NCBI RefSeq assembly: GCF_000758665.1
Contig: NZ_CP009285.1
Location: 2,170,001-2,234,000, forward strand
Source of the DNA: Paenibacillus borealis
GTDB lineage: Bacteria > Bacillota > Bacilli > Paenibacillales > Paenibacillaceae
DNA length: 64,000 bases
Direction: 5' to 3'
The notes below the pieces were generated by a model. That model was given only the letters and a program-made list of their open reading frames with translations. It was not told where the DNA came from and did not search any database. Positions 17,710-27,501 of this stretch are shown here, piece after piece. Each line of letters starts with the position of its first letter. The first letter of the stretch is position 1. Position numbers and translations under genes: made by a program.

Positions 17710-20001
17710 ATGCCCAAGTACTCCAAGGTGTTCCGCAGATTTCTGATCTCCTATCTGGTCATTTTAATTATTCCCAGCATTGGGGGCTATATGTCGTACC
17801 AAACCTCAATATCTGTAACCCAGTCCATTTCAATTGAGAACAGCGTAACCCAGCTGGAGAAAAGCCAGGAGATTCTGGAGCGCCGCATGGCTGAGGTTGA
17901 AGGACTTACCCGGCAGCTGGCCATTAATCAGGAGCTGAATGTTCTGATGAATGAACAAGGCAGGGAAACGAATGTGTTCGGGATCTGGAGAGCCATGCGC
18001 AATGTCCTGACCTTCGGACAGACGAATGATTTTCTGCAGGATTATTATATTTATCTGGCCAATTATGATCTGGTGCTCACTGCCGGCTCCTCCTACCGCC
18101 CGGATCATTACTACGAGATATACCACTACAAGGATCTCCCGCTTGCGGAATGGAAAAAGGAGATTCTGGACCGCACGCACCGGAGTGAGATTAAACCGCT
18201 GAGCGCATACGTAAGTAAAGGTACGTCAACGTCGGTGATTACTTACATGCAGTCGCTGCCGCTGGACAGCTTCAACAATTCTTCTCCGGCTGTCGTAGTG
18301 GTTAATATTGACGAGAAGATCATCGCCAGTCTGCTGTCCGGGCTGACCGAGCGTGATGGCGGCTGGGTGCATATCAGCGATGCGGACGGCAATACCATAG
18401 TGCTGCAGGGGCAAGACAATGCCTATATAGATAAGCTGGCTGCCGATTCTTTTTTTGACGCGAATAAGGTAAGCCAGTTCTACAGGGATGATCTCGTCAT
18501 AACGACCCGCTCTGGCACGAATGGCTGGGTGTACCAGGCGGGGATTCCCCGCAGTGTGCTGATGGAGAACGCCAATAAGATTAAGCATATGACCTGGCTG
18601 ATTACAGCCGGAGCCCTGTTCCTCGGCCTGCTGGCCGGGCTGGTGCTTGCCTACAGAAACAGTATGCCGATTAACCGGCTGCTGGCTGTGATGAAGGAGC
18701 AGTTCGGCAAGGAGGATAGCCCGGAGCGCAATGAATTCGACTTCCTGAGCGGGAATATCGCCGATATGATCACCAAGAACAAGCTGCTGGAGACCGAGCT
18801 GAACCGCCAGCTGCCGCTGGTCCGGGATGCTTTCCTCAAACGGCTGATTGCCGGGGAATTCGAATCCAGGGAAGAGATTGTCTCGGCAGCCGAGCAGGCT
18901 GATATCGGACTGGGTGAAGGAACCGGATATGCGGGGATTCTGCAGATCAAAGGGTATACCGGTATGGACAGCGTTGAAATCCTGAATGAGCTGAATGCGG
19001 CCCGGATCCTGCTGAAGCAGACATTTGCCGAGCTGGCGGGTCCGCTCCCGATGACAGATATGGGCTCGGACAAAATAGTCATCCTGTTCTTCTCAAGCAC
19101 TGCTGACGGTGGCCCGGCCGGCAATGAAGGCGGGATGGAACGCCTGATGGATCAGTGGGTCCAGCGGGTGTTTGAGGAATACCGCATTTCGGTGCAGGGC
19201 GGCTTCGGGGAGTATTTCTCGTCGGTTACTGAGGTTAGCCAGTCGTTCGAGCAGGCCAGACAAGCGCTGGAATACGCCGTCTATACGAACCGTAAAGGGG
19301 TCATGCGCCATCAGGAGGTGCAGATTGAGAATACGACCTACTATTATCCGCTGGAGACCGAGCAGCGCCTGATCAGCACGATCCGCGCCGGTGAGCTGGC
19401 CGAGGCAGGGCGGATTATGGATGCTACTTTTGCACAGAATCTGGGACCCCGCGAGCTGTCGATGGAAATGAAGCATCAGCTGGTCGGAGAGATGAAAGGC
19501 ACCTTCCTCAAGCTGCTGGATCAAAAAATATTCATGGAGTCCCCGCTCGGGGAGAGCGCCAAACGGCAGATTATCGACATTGACACCTCGGCGCCGCTGG
19601 AGAGTATTCAGGCGGAATTCCTTGAGCTGACCGGAGAGCTGTGCGGATTCATCACCAACAAAAAGAAGGATGCGCACACCCAGATCATCAAGCAGATGTA
19701 CAAGTATACCGCGGAGATGTACGCCGATACCGAGCTCACCCTGTACCGCGTCGCCGAGCATGTGGAGCGGCCTGAGAAATATATCTCGCAGCTGTTCAAG
19801 GAAGTGACGGGGGTGAATTATTCGGATCACCTGATTAAGGTGCGGATGGATGAGGCGGCCATCCTGCTGAGAGAAAGCCGGTACACGGTGGATGAGATCG
19901 CGGCCAGAGTCGGCTACAACAGCTCGCATTCTTTCCGGCGGGCATTCAAGCGGTTGACGGGCATTTCGCCGAGCACCTACCGACAATCACATAACGAATA
20001 G
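17710..20001 (+). CDS. Membrane-bound AraC family regulator (YesS-like)
   Basis: 763 residues. A first membrane helix (about 11-30), an extracellular sensor region (about 31-295), and a second helix near 300-320 (WLITAGALFLGLLAGLVLAY) are followed by cytoplasm. The C-terminal 100 residues form an AraC double helix-turn-helix: YRVAEHVERPEKYISQLFKE and VDEIAARVGYNSSHSFRRAF, ending GISPSTYR. Such one-component regulators sense an oligosaccharide outside and activate the adjacent importer. Here the importer operon begins 0.6 kb downstream, and the TGTACCT boxes before it and before the GH27 gene are candidate binding sites. Confidence 0.9.
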   Translation: MPKYSKVFRRFLISYLVILIIPSIGGYMSYQTSISVTQSISIENSVTQLEKSQEILERRMAEVEGLTRQLAINQELNVLMNEQGRETNVFGIWRAMRNVLTFGQTNDFLQDYYIYLANYDLVLTAGSSYRPDHYYEIYHYKDLPLAEWKKEILDRTHRSEIKPLSAYVSKGTSTSVITYMQSLPLDSFNNSSPAVVVVNIDEKIIASLLSGLTERDGGWVHISDADGNTIVLQGQDNAYIDKLAADSFFDANKVSQFYRDDLVITTRSGTNGWVYQAGIPRSVLMENANKIKHMTWLITAGALFLGLLAGLVLAYRNSMPINRLLAVMKEQFGKEDSPERNEFDFLSGNIADMITKNKLLETELNRQLPLVRDAFLKRLIAGEFESREEIVSAAEQADIGLGEGTGYAGILQIKGYTGMDSVEILNELNAARILLKQTFAELAGPLPMTDMGSDKIVILFFSSTADGGPAGNEGGMERLMDQWVQRVFEEYRISVQGGFGEYFSSVTEVSQSFEQARQALEYAVYTNRKGVMRHQEVQIENTTYYYPLETEQRLISTIRAGELAEAGRIMDATFAQNLGPRELSMEMKHQLVGEMKGTFLKLLDQKIFMESPLGESAKRQIIDIDTSAPLESIQAEFLELTGELCGFITNKKKDAHTQIIKQMYKYTAEMYADTELTLYRVAEHVERPEKYISQLFKEVTGVNYSDHLIKVRMDEAAILLRESRYTVDEIAARVGYNSSHSFRRAFKRLTGISPSTYRQSHNE

Positions 20002-20021
20002 AACTGATTTCACATGCTTAA

Positions 20022-20068
20022 GCGGCTGCAGTTGTCCATGGTACGGACAGGGCGGCCGTTTTTTATTT
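20022..20068 (+). terminator. Terminator after the AraC sensor-regulator
   Basis: An imperfect stem, GCGGCTGCAGTTGTCC against GGACAGGGCGGCCGT, is followed by TTTTTTATTT. Confidence 0.75.
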
Positions 20069-20199
20069 CTGGTAAAGTACATCGTTTAGAAAAGAGCACC
20101 ATTCAGATAACTGTTGATAAAACAAATTTCCTCATTTTAAATTAGTCCCAAGTTGAGTTAGCCGGAAATAGGGCGGAAAGTGGTCTGGTTGGGGAAAAT

Positions 20200-20330
20200 G
20201 AGAGGGATAAATCCCTTTGAATACGTTCGGAGGAGGAGACGAGGAGCAGAAGTGCCCCTGAATGCGCCAAAAATGAGCGGGACGAGGAAATGAGGGGCAG
20301 AAGTGCCCCTGATTAGGACAGGGGATAATT
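20200..20330. repeat. Direct repeat around GAGGGGCAGAAGTGCCCCTGA
   Basis: GAGGAGCAGAAGTGCCCCTGA (about 20240) and GAGGGGCAGAAGTGCCCCTGA (about 20292) are near-identical. Each can fold on itself (GGGGCA/TGCCCC). They lie in a gene-free 575-base region, with other G-rich words between them. Confidence 0.5.
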
Positions 20331-20376
20331 GGAATACGGGATGTAAGCGCATGCAATGGACCCTGGAATCCGGGTG

Positions 20377-20458
20377 AACTGTACGCAAAATACGGAAATG
20401 TACCTGTTCAAGACCCGCCGCCGGACCTTATGATCGAGTCGTGGAGAAAGCGCTATCA
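20377..20458 (+). promoter_or_regulatory. Conserved promoter box B with cre-like site AGAAAGCGCTATCA
   Basis: AACTGTACGC, ATGTACCTGTTCAAG, CTTATGATC and AGAAAGCGCTATCA (20445-20458) appear in the same order and spacing as at 13335-13417. TATGAT at 20429 may be a -10 element. The box lies about 170 bases before the first permease gene. Confidence 0.6.
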
Positions 20459-20576
20459 CACAATTTAGCTGGCAAGACTAAACACCTGCTTCCGCAGCAA
20501 GTTTACGCAAAATGAACCAACGAAGCATGGAAACCAATCACACGCTCCCGAAGCAAGTTTTACACGAAGTACAATC

Positions 20577-21593
20577 ATGAAGCACTCCAACGCAGTAAAC
20601 GCTGGCACAACTTTAGGGGGGATTAATCTGGAGAAGAATCTGATATTAAACAATAAGCCGGCGCCCCGGAGCAAAGGCCAGAGCTGGCTGTCAAACGCCG
20701 GAAAAAGCATGCTGAAGCACTGGCAGCTCCATCTGCTGGTCATTCCACCTTTGCTGTTTTTTCTGATCTTCAAGTATTATCCGATGGCGAATGCGGTTCT
20801 GGCGTTCAAGGATTATAACGTCATCAAAGGCATATGGGGCAGTCCATGGGTAGGCTTCAGGAACTTTGAACTCTTTTTCGAGAATCCGATGTTCTGGACG
20901 CTGGTGAAGAATACCATTCTGCTGAGCGGCTTCCTGCTGCTGGCGGGGTTCCCGATTCCAATCCTGCTGGCACTGATGATCAACGAAATCCGCGGCGGAC
21001 GATTCAAACGGTTTGTCCAGCTGGTCTCCTTCGCACCTTATTTTATCTCGACGGTGGTCATGGTATCGATTATTATGCTGTTTCTCGCTCCGCGCCTCGG
21101 CTTCGCCAATATTGCCCTGAATTTCTTCGGGCTGGAGTCGGTGAATTTCCTCGGGGAGCCCGGCATGTTCCGCTCGATTTATGTCTGGTCCGATATTTGG
21201 CAGACCGCAGGCTATAGCGCCGTTATCTATCTGGCCGCCCTGGCCGGTATTGACCCTACGCTCTACGAGGCCGCCAAGGTGGACGGAGCTTCAAGGTTCC
21301 AGAAAATCCGCCACATCGACCTTCCGGGCATCGTCCCGACGATCGTGATTATCCTTATCCTGAATGTGGGCAACGTGATGGCGATCGGTTTCGAAAAGGT
21401 ATATCTGCTGCAGAATCCGCTGAATATCGTCAATTCCGAGATCATCGCTACGTATGTGTACCGGATCGGCCTGCTGAATGCCAATTACAGCTTCGCCACC
21501 GCAGTCGGTTTATTCAATTCCCTGATTAATCTGGTCCTGCTGCTTACGGTTAACGGCTTGGCCAAACGAATCACCAACAACAGCATCTGGTAG
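20577..21593 (+). CDS. Carbohydrate ABC transporter permease 1 (LplB type)
   Basis: A membrane protein of 338 residues from the ATG at 20577, which has no ribosome site. AGGGGGG lies 6 bases before an in-frame CTG at 20628, so the true protein may be 321 residues. It has six hydrophobic segments. The EAA loop that contacts the ATPase is clear: YEAAKVDGASRFQKIRHIDLP. It is the first gene of the long glycan operon and forms a heterodimer with the next gene. No ATPase gene is present in the operon. Confidence 0.92.
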   Translation: MKHSNAVNAGTTLGGINLEKNLILNNKPAPRSKGQSWLSNAGKSMLKHWQLHLLVIPPLLFFLIFKYYPMANAVLAFKDYNVIKGIWGSPWVGFRNFELFFENPMFWTLVKNTILLSGFLLLAGFPIPILLALMINEIRGGRFKRFVQLVSFAPYFISTVVMVSIIMLFLAPRLGFANIALNFFGLESVNFLGEPGMFRSIYVWSDIWQTAGYSAVIYLAALAGIDPTLYEAAKVDGASRFQKIRHIDLPGIVPTIVIILILNVGNVMAIGFEKVYLLQNPLNIVNSEIIATYVYRIGLLNANYSFATAVGLFNSLINLVLLLTVNGLAKRITNNSIW

Positions 21594-21608
21594 GAAAGGA
21601 GTGCTCGT

Positions 21609-22514
21609 ATGGCCGCTTCGGCAGCAGTTTCCCAAAAAATCAAAGAATCCACCGGTGACCGGATTTTCCTCACTGTGGTCTATACGGTGCTCATCCTTGT
21701 GGTGATAGCCGTGCTGTATCCGCTTATCTTCATTATCAGCAGCTCCATCAGCAGTCCGGCGGCTGTAACCTCAGGGCGTGTGTGGCTCTGGCCCGTCGAT
21801 ATTTCCTTCAAGGCATTCAAGGTACTGTTCAGCACGCATGAGATTGTTTCCGGCTATGCCAATTCGATTTTTTATACGGCGGCCGGCACACTGATCAGCG
21901 TCACTCTGACGGTTATGATTGCTTATCCTTTGTCGCGCAAAGCGTTTTTTGGACGGAATGTGTTAATGATGGTAATTACGTTCACGATGATCTTCAGCGG
22001 CGGGCTGATCCCCACCTATATGGTGGTCCGGCAGATGCATCTGATTGATACCCGCTGGGCGCTTCTCATTCCGAATGCCATCTGGGTGTGGCAGGTCATT
22101 ATCGCCCGTTCCTTTTTTCAAGCCTCAATTCCCGAGGAGCTGCTTGAAGCCAGTGAGATTGACGGCTGCAGTGACATGCGGTTCATCCGCAGCGTAGTGC
22201 TTCCGTTATCCAAGCCCATTCTCGCGGTACTGGTACTGATGTACGCCGTCGGCCAGTGGAACTCCTATTTCGACGCACTGATCTATCTGAAGACGGCGGA
22301 TCTGTTCCCGCTTCAGCTGGTGCTGCGCAGTATCATTATCCAGAACAACAGCTCCGGAGCGATGGATGCGATGGCGATGGTGGAACGGCAGCAGATGGCG
22401 GAGCTTCTGAAATATGCGCTGATTGTTGTGGCTACGCTGCCGGTGCTGGTAATCTATCCTTTTGTCCAGCGTTATTTCGTTCAAGGGATGCTGGTCGGGT
22501 CCGTTAAGGGCTGA
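21609..22514 (+). CDS. Carbohydrate ABC transporter permease 2 (YtcP type)
   Basis: A 301-residue membrane protein with six hydrophobic segments and the EAA loop LLEASEIDGCSDMRFIRSVV, then LPLSKPILAV. The ending FVQGMLVGSVKG is the usual tail of the family. It begins 15 bases after permease 1, with AGGAGTG before the ATG. Partner of permease 1 in import of an oligosaccharide delivered by the next gene product. Confidence 0.93.
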   Translation: MAASAAVSQKIKESTGDRIFLTVVYTVLILVVIAVLYPLIFIISSSISSPAAVTSGRVWLWPVDISFKAFKVLFSTHEIVSGYANSIFYTAAGTLISVTLTVMIAYPLSRKAFFGRNVLMMVITFTMIFSGGLIPTYMVVRQMHLIDTRWALLIPNAIWVWQVIIARSFFQASIPEELLEASEIDGCSDMRFIRSVVLPLSKPILAVLVLMYAVGQWNSYFDALIYLKTADLFPLQLVLRSIIIQNNSSGAMDAMAMVERQQMAELLKYALIVVATLPVLVIYPFVQRYFVQGMLVGSVKG

Positions 22515-22608
22515 GGCCTGGCATGTGCACCTGCAAAGGGGGTGAGGCTATCTGCCGGCAGCAAGAAATATCCACCCTGTTCAACTCAAAAAAAGGGAGT
22601 GATTCATT

Positions 22609-24288
22609 TTGAAGAAAAGTCTTATTAGTCTGTTAATGCTGGTAACGGTACTTACAGTTGTGATCAGCGGATGCTCGGGCAAAAATACAAACAGTCCTTC
22701 GGGCGCCCGGGCCACCAGTGGTAATGCAGGCGGAAATACAGCTGCGGCAACAGCACCTGTTGAGGTCAGCGTCTTCGCCGTCCAGGAATCGGGCATTGAT
22801 ATTCCAACCAATAAATTCACCACCTTCCTTCAGGACAAATTCAACATCAAGTTCGACTGGCAGATTAATCCGTCTGACGGAGCTAAAGAGAAACGGCAGA
22901 TCTCGCTGGCCAGCGGCGACTATCCTGATGCGTATCTGCTCACCGCTTATATTGATGAATTCTCGCAGGGCGATGTGCTGAAATACGGCCAGCAGGGTGT
23001 TCTTGTGCCGCTGAATGATCTGATTGACAAGTACGCACCGAACATTAAGGCAGCGATGGAAAAGACACCTGCGCTGAAGACGCTGAACACAGCGCCGGAC
23101 GGCAATATTTACGGGCTGGGGGCTTACACGGAATGCTTCCACTGCTCTTATCCGAACAAGATGTGGATCAACACCGAATGGCTCAAAAAGCTGAATCTGG
23201 AAGCACCGAAAACTACCGAAGAGTTCAAGCAGATGCTGGAAGCCTTCAAGACACAGGACCCGAACGGCAACGGTAAAGCGGATGAAGTGCCGCTCAGCGG
23301 TTCCACCGAAGATTTCGGCGTACGGATTATTCCTTATCTGATGAACAGCTTCGTCTATGACGATGACCGCAATTATCTCAACCTGACGCCGGACGGCAAG
23401 GTCGAATCGGCAGCCATCAAGCCGGAATGGAAAGAGGGCCTGACCTATATCAAGTCCCTGTTCGATGCAGGGCTGATTGATCCGGGGGCCTTCACCCAGA
23501 ATGCTGAAGCCTTCAAGAAAATCGGCGAGAATGCCGATGCGGAAATTCTTGGCGCCGGTGCGGGCATGCACCCTGCCATCTTCATCAACATTGACCCGGG
23601 CAACACGCGTTCAGCGCATTACAACCCGCTTGCTCCGCTTACCGGTCCTTCCGGAGTCTCGTTCGCCACCCATGATGCGGGCGGTGTATCGCCGGGAGCC
23701 AAGTTTGTCATTACCAACAAAGCGAGTGAAGAAGCACAAATCGCCTTAATCAAAATGGTGGACTACATGTTCACACCGGAAGGCCAGACCAATTCGGCCA
23801 GCGGCATGAAGGGCATTGACTGGACCGATCCGGGTGAAGGCGATGTGGCGCTCGGCAAGGATTCGAAGCCGGTGATCAAGCAGATTCCGATGGCAGAAGG
23901 CGAAGCGCCGCGCAATGCGGGCTGGAGCGGAATGGGCCACTTCTATATGCCGAAGGAATACCGCGATACTTTTGTCCAGGGAACAGATATCTATGCTTCC
24001 AACGGATATGAACGCAGACTCTATGATGCTACGCTGCTGTATGAGGGCCATGAACCGAAGGACTTGTTCCCGCTCTGGTCGATCTGGATTGACCCGAGTG
24101 ACATCGACGAAGCCAGCATGCTGCAGACGAACCTCAGAAACTACATTGAGCAGAACGAGCTGCAGTTCATAACAGGCAACAAGGATCTGAACAAGGACTG
24201 GGATGCTTATGTGAAAGGTCTGAAGGACCTGAAGCTGGACCGCTATCTGGAGATTCTACAGAAGGCTTATGATGTGTCAGCAAAATAA
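22609..24288 (+). CDS. Extracellular solute-binding lipoprotein of the sugar importer
   Basis: 559 residues with a lipoprotein signal peptide (VVISGCSGKN, lipidated Cys near 22) and a Thr/Ala/Gly-rich spacer before the binding domain. The fold is of the LplA/family-1 type: ASGDYPDAYLL, the MWINTEWLKKL element, and KTQDPNGNGKADEVPLS, a calcium-loop-like segment common in this group. The large size suggests a complex oligosaccharide ligand. A strong hairpin follows at 24324-24369 and may stabilise this part of the messenger. Confidence 0.92.
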   Translation: MKKSLISLLMLVTVLTVVISGCSGKNTNSPSGARATSGNAGGNTAAATAPVEVSVFAVQESGIDIPTNKFTTFLQDKFNIKFDWQINPSDGAKEKRQISLASGDYPDAYLLTAYIDEFSQGDVLKYGQQGVLVPLNDLIDKYAPNIKAAMEKTPALKTLNTAPDGNIYGLGAYTECFHCSYPNKMWINTEWLKKLNLEAPKTTEEFKQMLEAFKTQDPNGNGKADEVPLSGSTEDFGVRIIPYLMNSFVYDDDRNYLNLTPDGKVESAAIKPEWKEGLTYIKSLFDAGLIDPGAFTQNAEAFKKIGENADAEILGAGAGMHPAIFINIDPGNTRSAHYNPLAPLTGPSGVSFATHDAGGVSPGAKFVITNKASEEAQIALIKMVDYMFTPEGQTNSASGMKGIDWTDPGEGDVALGKDSKPVIKQIPMAEGEAPRNAGWSGMGHFYMPKEYRDTFVQGTDIYASNGYERRLYDATLLYEGHEPKDLFPLWSIWIDPSDIDEASMLQTNLRNYIEQNELQFITGNKDLNKDWDAYVKGLKDLKLDRYLEILQKAYDVSAK

Positions 24289-24323
24289 GGCCAGCTAGCA
24301 CAGAAGTGCGGGCAGTCTGAACG

Positions 24324-24369
24324 CTGCAAAACGGATGCCGGCCTCGTTGGCCGGCATTGCTGTTTGCAG
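24324..24369 (+). terminator. Strong hairpin after the binding-protein gene, without T run
   Basis: CTGCAAAACGGATGCCGGCC and GGCCGGCATTGCTGTTTGCAG pair with small bulges. No T run follows and the operon continues 65 bases on. This fits a partial terminator or an RNA-stabilising element that makes the binding protein more abundant than the enzymes. Confidence 0.65.
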
Positions 24370-24433
24370 TGAAGTTCAAACATTCACCGCATGGGGCAGG
24401 TTCAGGCCGATTCATTGGTAAAGAGGTGGAATT

Positions 24434-25612
24434 ATGCGTAATCAGAACAGCAGCGGGGGCAATCCAAGCATTACGCCGCGCCGGGGACTGCCCGGGATGA
24501 GAAGCAAGCTTGCGGGGAATGCCCCGCTTACAGCCGCTTTTCTGGGCGGCTCGATTACGGAGGGGGCAGGCGCTTCGGATGCGGATACCACCAGCTGGCG
24601 CACGTTGACAGGAGCGTACCTGCAAAGGTTATACGCAGGCCATCCCGTGCGCTGCATTAACGCCGGAGTCGGGGGAACCACTTCCACCTTCGGCGCACAC
24701 CGGCTGCAGGAGCATGTGCTGCGGGAAGGTCCGGTGGACCTGCTGTTTGTTGAATTCAGCGTCAATGACGGGGAAGACCGCGGGGAGTCGATCCGCGGCA
24801 TGGAGGGAATTGTCCGCCAGTGCCGGCGGCTGTCTCCTGAGACGGAGCTGATCTTCGTGTACACGGCAGCCGACAAGAATCTGACCGGCTACAAGCCTTT
24901 CAATATCGCCGTGCATGAGGAGGTGGCCGATCATTACGGTATCCCTTCGGTTGACTGTGCGGCCAAGGTGTACACAATGATCCACACGGGTGAGCTGGAT
25001 TGGAGGAGGTTCGCTCCGGACGGTTACCATCCGCTCGATGCCGGACATGCGCTTTATGCCGGCTTGGTGCAGGAGTACTTGCGGCAGGCGATTGTACCGG
25101 GCGGCGTTCAGCTGGAGGAAGCAGGCGCGGAAGAGACGGCGGTGCTGATAAAGGAAGCGGAAGAGAAGGCGGTGCTGCCCGCTCCGCTGGACAGCCGGAA
25201 TTATGAATACGGCGGGCTGCTGGAGTACAGCGCCGCCGAATACTCTGCGGCCTTCCGCATCCAGGAGCTTCAGCCCGGCGAGCCGCTGATGAATTGGCGG
25301 TTCTCTACAGAGCATGCCCATACCAATGATCCGCAGGCCGATTTCAGCTTCACGGTGACGGGACAATGTGCCGGGCTGGTGCTGCTGTACGGGCCGGACT
25401 CGGGTATTGTGGAATATTCGCTGAACGGCGGACCTTATGCTGAAATCAATCTGTTCGATGACTGGTGCCTGCATGCTTACCGGCCCATCCTGGCATTATT
25501 TCCGGTTCAAGCGGAGCGCGGTGTGCTGCAGGTTACTGTCCGCAATACAGGGCACAAGGACAGCCGGAGTACCGGAACCGGTCTGCGGGTGCTTAAACTG
25601 CTCTATAACTGA
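24434..25612 (+). CDS. SGNH/GDSL-type esterase
   Basis: 392 residues, no signal peptide. Block I holds the nucleophile Ser40 in FLGGSITEGAG. Block III is VEFSVNDGED. Block V, PDGYHPLDAGH, gives Asp196 and His199. This matches intracellular SGNH hydrolases that remove acetyl groups from sugars. The last 130 residues look like a beta-rich extra domain. In this operon it would deacetylate imported oligosaccharide before GH110, GH36-like and GH95 enzymes act; the exact ester is not known. Confidence 0.85.
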   Translation: MRNQNSSGGNPSITPRRGLPGMRSKLAGNAPLTAAFLGGSITEGAGASDADTTSWRTLTGAYLQRLYAGHPVRCINAGVGGTTSTFGAHRLQEHVLREGPVDLLFVEFSVNDGEDRGESIRGMEGIVRQCRRLSPETELIFVYTAADKNLTGYKPFNIAVHEEVADHYGIPSVDCAAKVYTMIHTGELDWRRFAPDGYHPLDAGHALYAGLVQEYLRQAIVPGGVQLEEAGAEETAVLIKEAEEKAVLPAPLDSRNYEYGGLLEYSAAEYSAAFRIQELQPGEPLMNWRFSTEHAHTNDPQADFSFTVTGQCAGLVLLYGPDSGIVEYSLNGGPYAEINLFDDWCLHAYRPILALFPVQAERGVLQVTVRNTGHKDSRSTGTGLRVLKLLYN

Positions 25613-25631
25613 ATAACCATTCATCCGGGAG

Positions 25632-27476
25632 GTGTTTGATATTCATCACGAAGTTCATCCCGTAGACGATGACCGTCCGGTTCACCGGACTGTGCTCCGG
25701 CTGACCGATTTCGGGGCCATTCCCGACTCGGGCGGGGATGCCCGGCCTGCGATGCAGCGGGCGATTGAAGCCGCTGGCAGGCTGGAGGGTCCGGTGCTGC
25801 TGGATTGCGCGCAGGGCAGCTATCATTTCTACCCGGACCATGCGCTCCGGGTTCCTTATTACATTACCAACACAGCCAGCGAGGAAGAGCTTCCCGATGT
25901 GACCAAGACCGCCGGTCTGCTGCTGAAGGGGCAATGTCAGCTGACACTGGAAGGGAACGGCTCGCTGTTTCTCTTCCACGGGAAGCAGACGATGCTGATT
26001 CTGGATAGCTGCACGGACATCGAGATCCGCAACCTGCATCTGGATTATGTCCAGCCGACAGTAGCCGAGATGACCGTGGAACAATGCGGTGCTGACTTCT
26101 GCGAAGTAACCGTTCATCCGGATTCACGGTATGAGCTGAACGGCGGCGGGCTGGATTGGATAGGCGAGGGCTGGCGGTTCCGTGAAGGTCCGATGCAGGT
26201 CTATGATCCCGTGCAGAACATAACCTGGCGGACGGATAACTGGCTGGCGGAAGCGCGGCTTGTCGAGGAGCTCAGCCCGCACAGGCTGCGTTTCAGTTTC
26301 GGTTTCCGGCCGGATGCTGCTCCGGGGACGGTCCTGCAGGTGCGGGACGGCATCCGGGATCAGGCCGGAGTCTTTATCACGGAGAGCTCCGGCGTGACGT
26401 TTCAGAACGCAGGCATACATTTCATGCACGGGCTGGGGATCGTCGGCCAGTTCAGCCGGGATCTCATCTTCCGGCAGCTGGATCTGTCGCCGCGCCCAGA
26501 GACCGGGCGGACCGTTGCCGGATTCGCCGATTTCATTCATCTGTCCGGCTGCCGGGGACAGCTTCTGATCGAAGACAGCCGCTTTGCCGGAGCACATGAT
26601 GATGCCATTAATGTGCATGGCACTTACCTGCGGATTACCGGGCAGCCTGCCGGAAATAAGCTGAAGGTCAGGTTCATGCATCCGCAAACCTACGGCTTTA
26701 TGGCCTTTCACCCGGGCGATGAGATTGAGTTCGTCCGTGCGGAATCCCTGACGGCATATGCAGCCAGCCGGGTTGCCGGTGTCCTGCAGCTGAACCCGCG
26801 TGAACTGGAGTTAACGCTGGAAGGGCCCGTCCCGCCGGGCATAGGCGGAAATGATGTCATTGAGAATGTCACCTGGACTCCGGAGGTGGAGATCAGGGGC
26901 AATGTTTTCAAGCGGATTCCGACGAGGGGGATTCTGGTGACTACAAGGCGCAGGACGGTGATTGCGGACAATTTATTCGAGCGGATGCAGATGAGCGCCC
27001 TTCTGGTTGCTGCCGATGCGGAGTCCTGGTATGAGTCTGGTGCTGTCAGTGACATAACCATTACCGGGAACCGGTTCATTGCCTGCGGCAGCAGCGATGC
27101 ACCTGTCATTCACATAGCCCCGGAGAATAAGGATGCGGACAGCAGAGTGCCTGTGCACCGGAATATACGTATAGAGCACAACCTCTTTGAGACTGGGGAT
27201 GCCCCCGTTCTCAGTGCCAGAAGCACGCAGGGATTAACATTCAGGCATAATCGTGTGGTTGTTGCGGCGCCAGATGCGGGAGATAGAGACAGGGAAATGG
27301 GCATGGACAACGACAGGAGCATGGACAAAGACAGATTCTCAAGCCTTGAGAAGGCGATCCGGCTTACAGCCTGTAGCGGGGTGGACGTAACAGAGAATTC
27401 TTTTACATGGAGGAACAGTGGGGACGCAGAAGAAGCTGGTGGTCTTTCTGGACAGCGGAAACACGCTGACCGATGA
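25632..27476 (+). CDS. GH110-type alpha-1,3-galactosidase (right-handed beta-helix)
   Basis: About 614 residues from a GTG at 25632. GGGAGG lies directly against that GTG, so initiation a few codons downstream is possible. Beta-helix repeats run through most of the length. The segment DFIHLSGCRGQLLIEDSRF followed by GAHDDAINVHGTYLRI (Asp323, Asp324) matches the active-site region of GH110, enzymes that remove alpha-1,3-linked galactose from blood-group-B-like or linear structures. No signal peptide, so it is cytoplasmic and acts on imported glycan. The last 20 residues may be altered, because a gene start overlaps this end. Confidence 0.8.
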   Translation: MFDIHHEVHPVDDDRPVHRTVLRLTDFGAIPDSGGDARPAMQRAIEAAGRLEGPVLLDCAQGSYHFYPDHALRVPYYITNTASEEELPDVTKTAGLLLKGQCQLTLEGNGSLFLFHGKQTMLILDSCTDIEIRNLHLDYVQPTVAEMTVEQCGADFCEVTVHPDSRYELNGGGLDWIGEGWRFREGPMQVYDPVQNITWRTDNWLAEARLVEELSPHRLRFSFGFRPDAAPGTVLQVRDGIRDQAGVFITESSGVTFQNAGIHFMHGLGIVGQFSRDLIFRQLDLSPRPETGRTVAGFADFIHLSGCRGQLLIEDSRFAGAHDDAINVHGTYLRITGQPAGNKLKVRFMHPQTYGFMAFHPGDEIEFVRAESLTAYAASRVAGVLQLNPRELELTLEGPVPPGIGGNDVIENVTWTPEVEIRGNVFKRIPTRGILVTTRRRTVIADNLFERMQMSALLVAADAESWYESGAVSDITITGNRFIACGSSDAPVIHIAPENKDADSRVPVHRNIRIEHNLFETGDAPVLSARSTQGLTFRHNRVVVAAPDAGDRDREMGMDNDRSMDKDRFSSLEKAIRLTACSGVDVTENSFTWRNSGDAEEAGGLSGQRKHADR

Positions 27477-27501
27477 AGGCGCGGAGCTGTTGCTGCGCTG
27501 A
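27418..27501 (+). pseudogene. Truncated N-terminus of a HAD-type phosphatase gene
   Basis: A GTG at 27418 with GGAGG about 5 bases before it opens a 27-codon frame reading KKLVVFLDSGNTLTDEG, then stops at 27499. The D-x-G-x-T pattern after a hydrophobic strand is motif I of HAD hydrolases. A normal enzyme would be about 200-250 residues, so the rest was deleted. It overlaps the end of the GH110 gene in another frame. The call depends on a short match. Confidence 0.5.
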
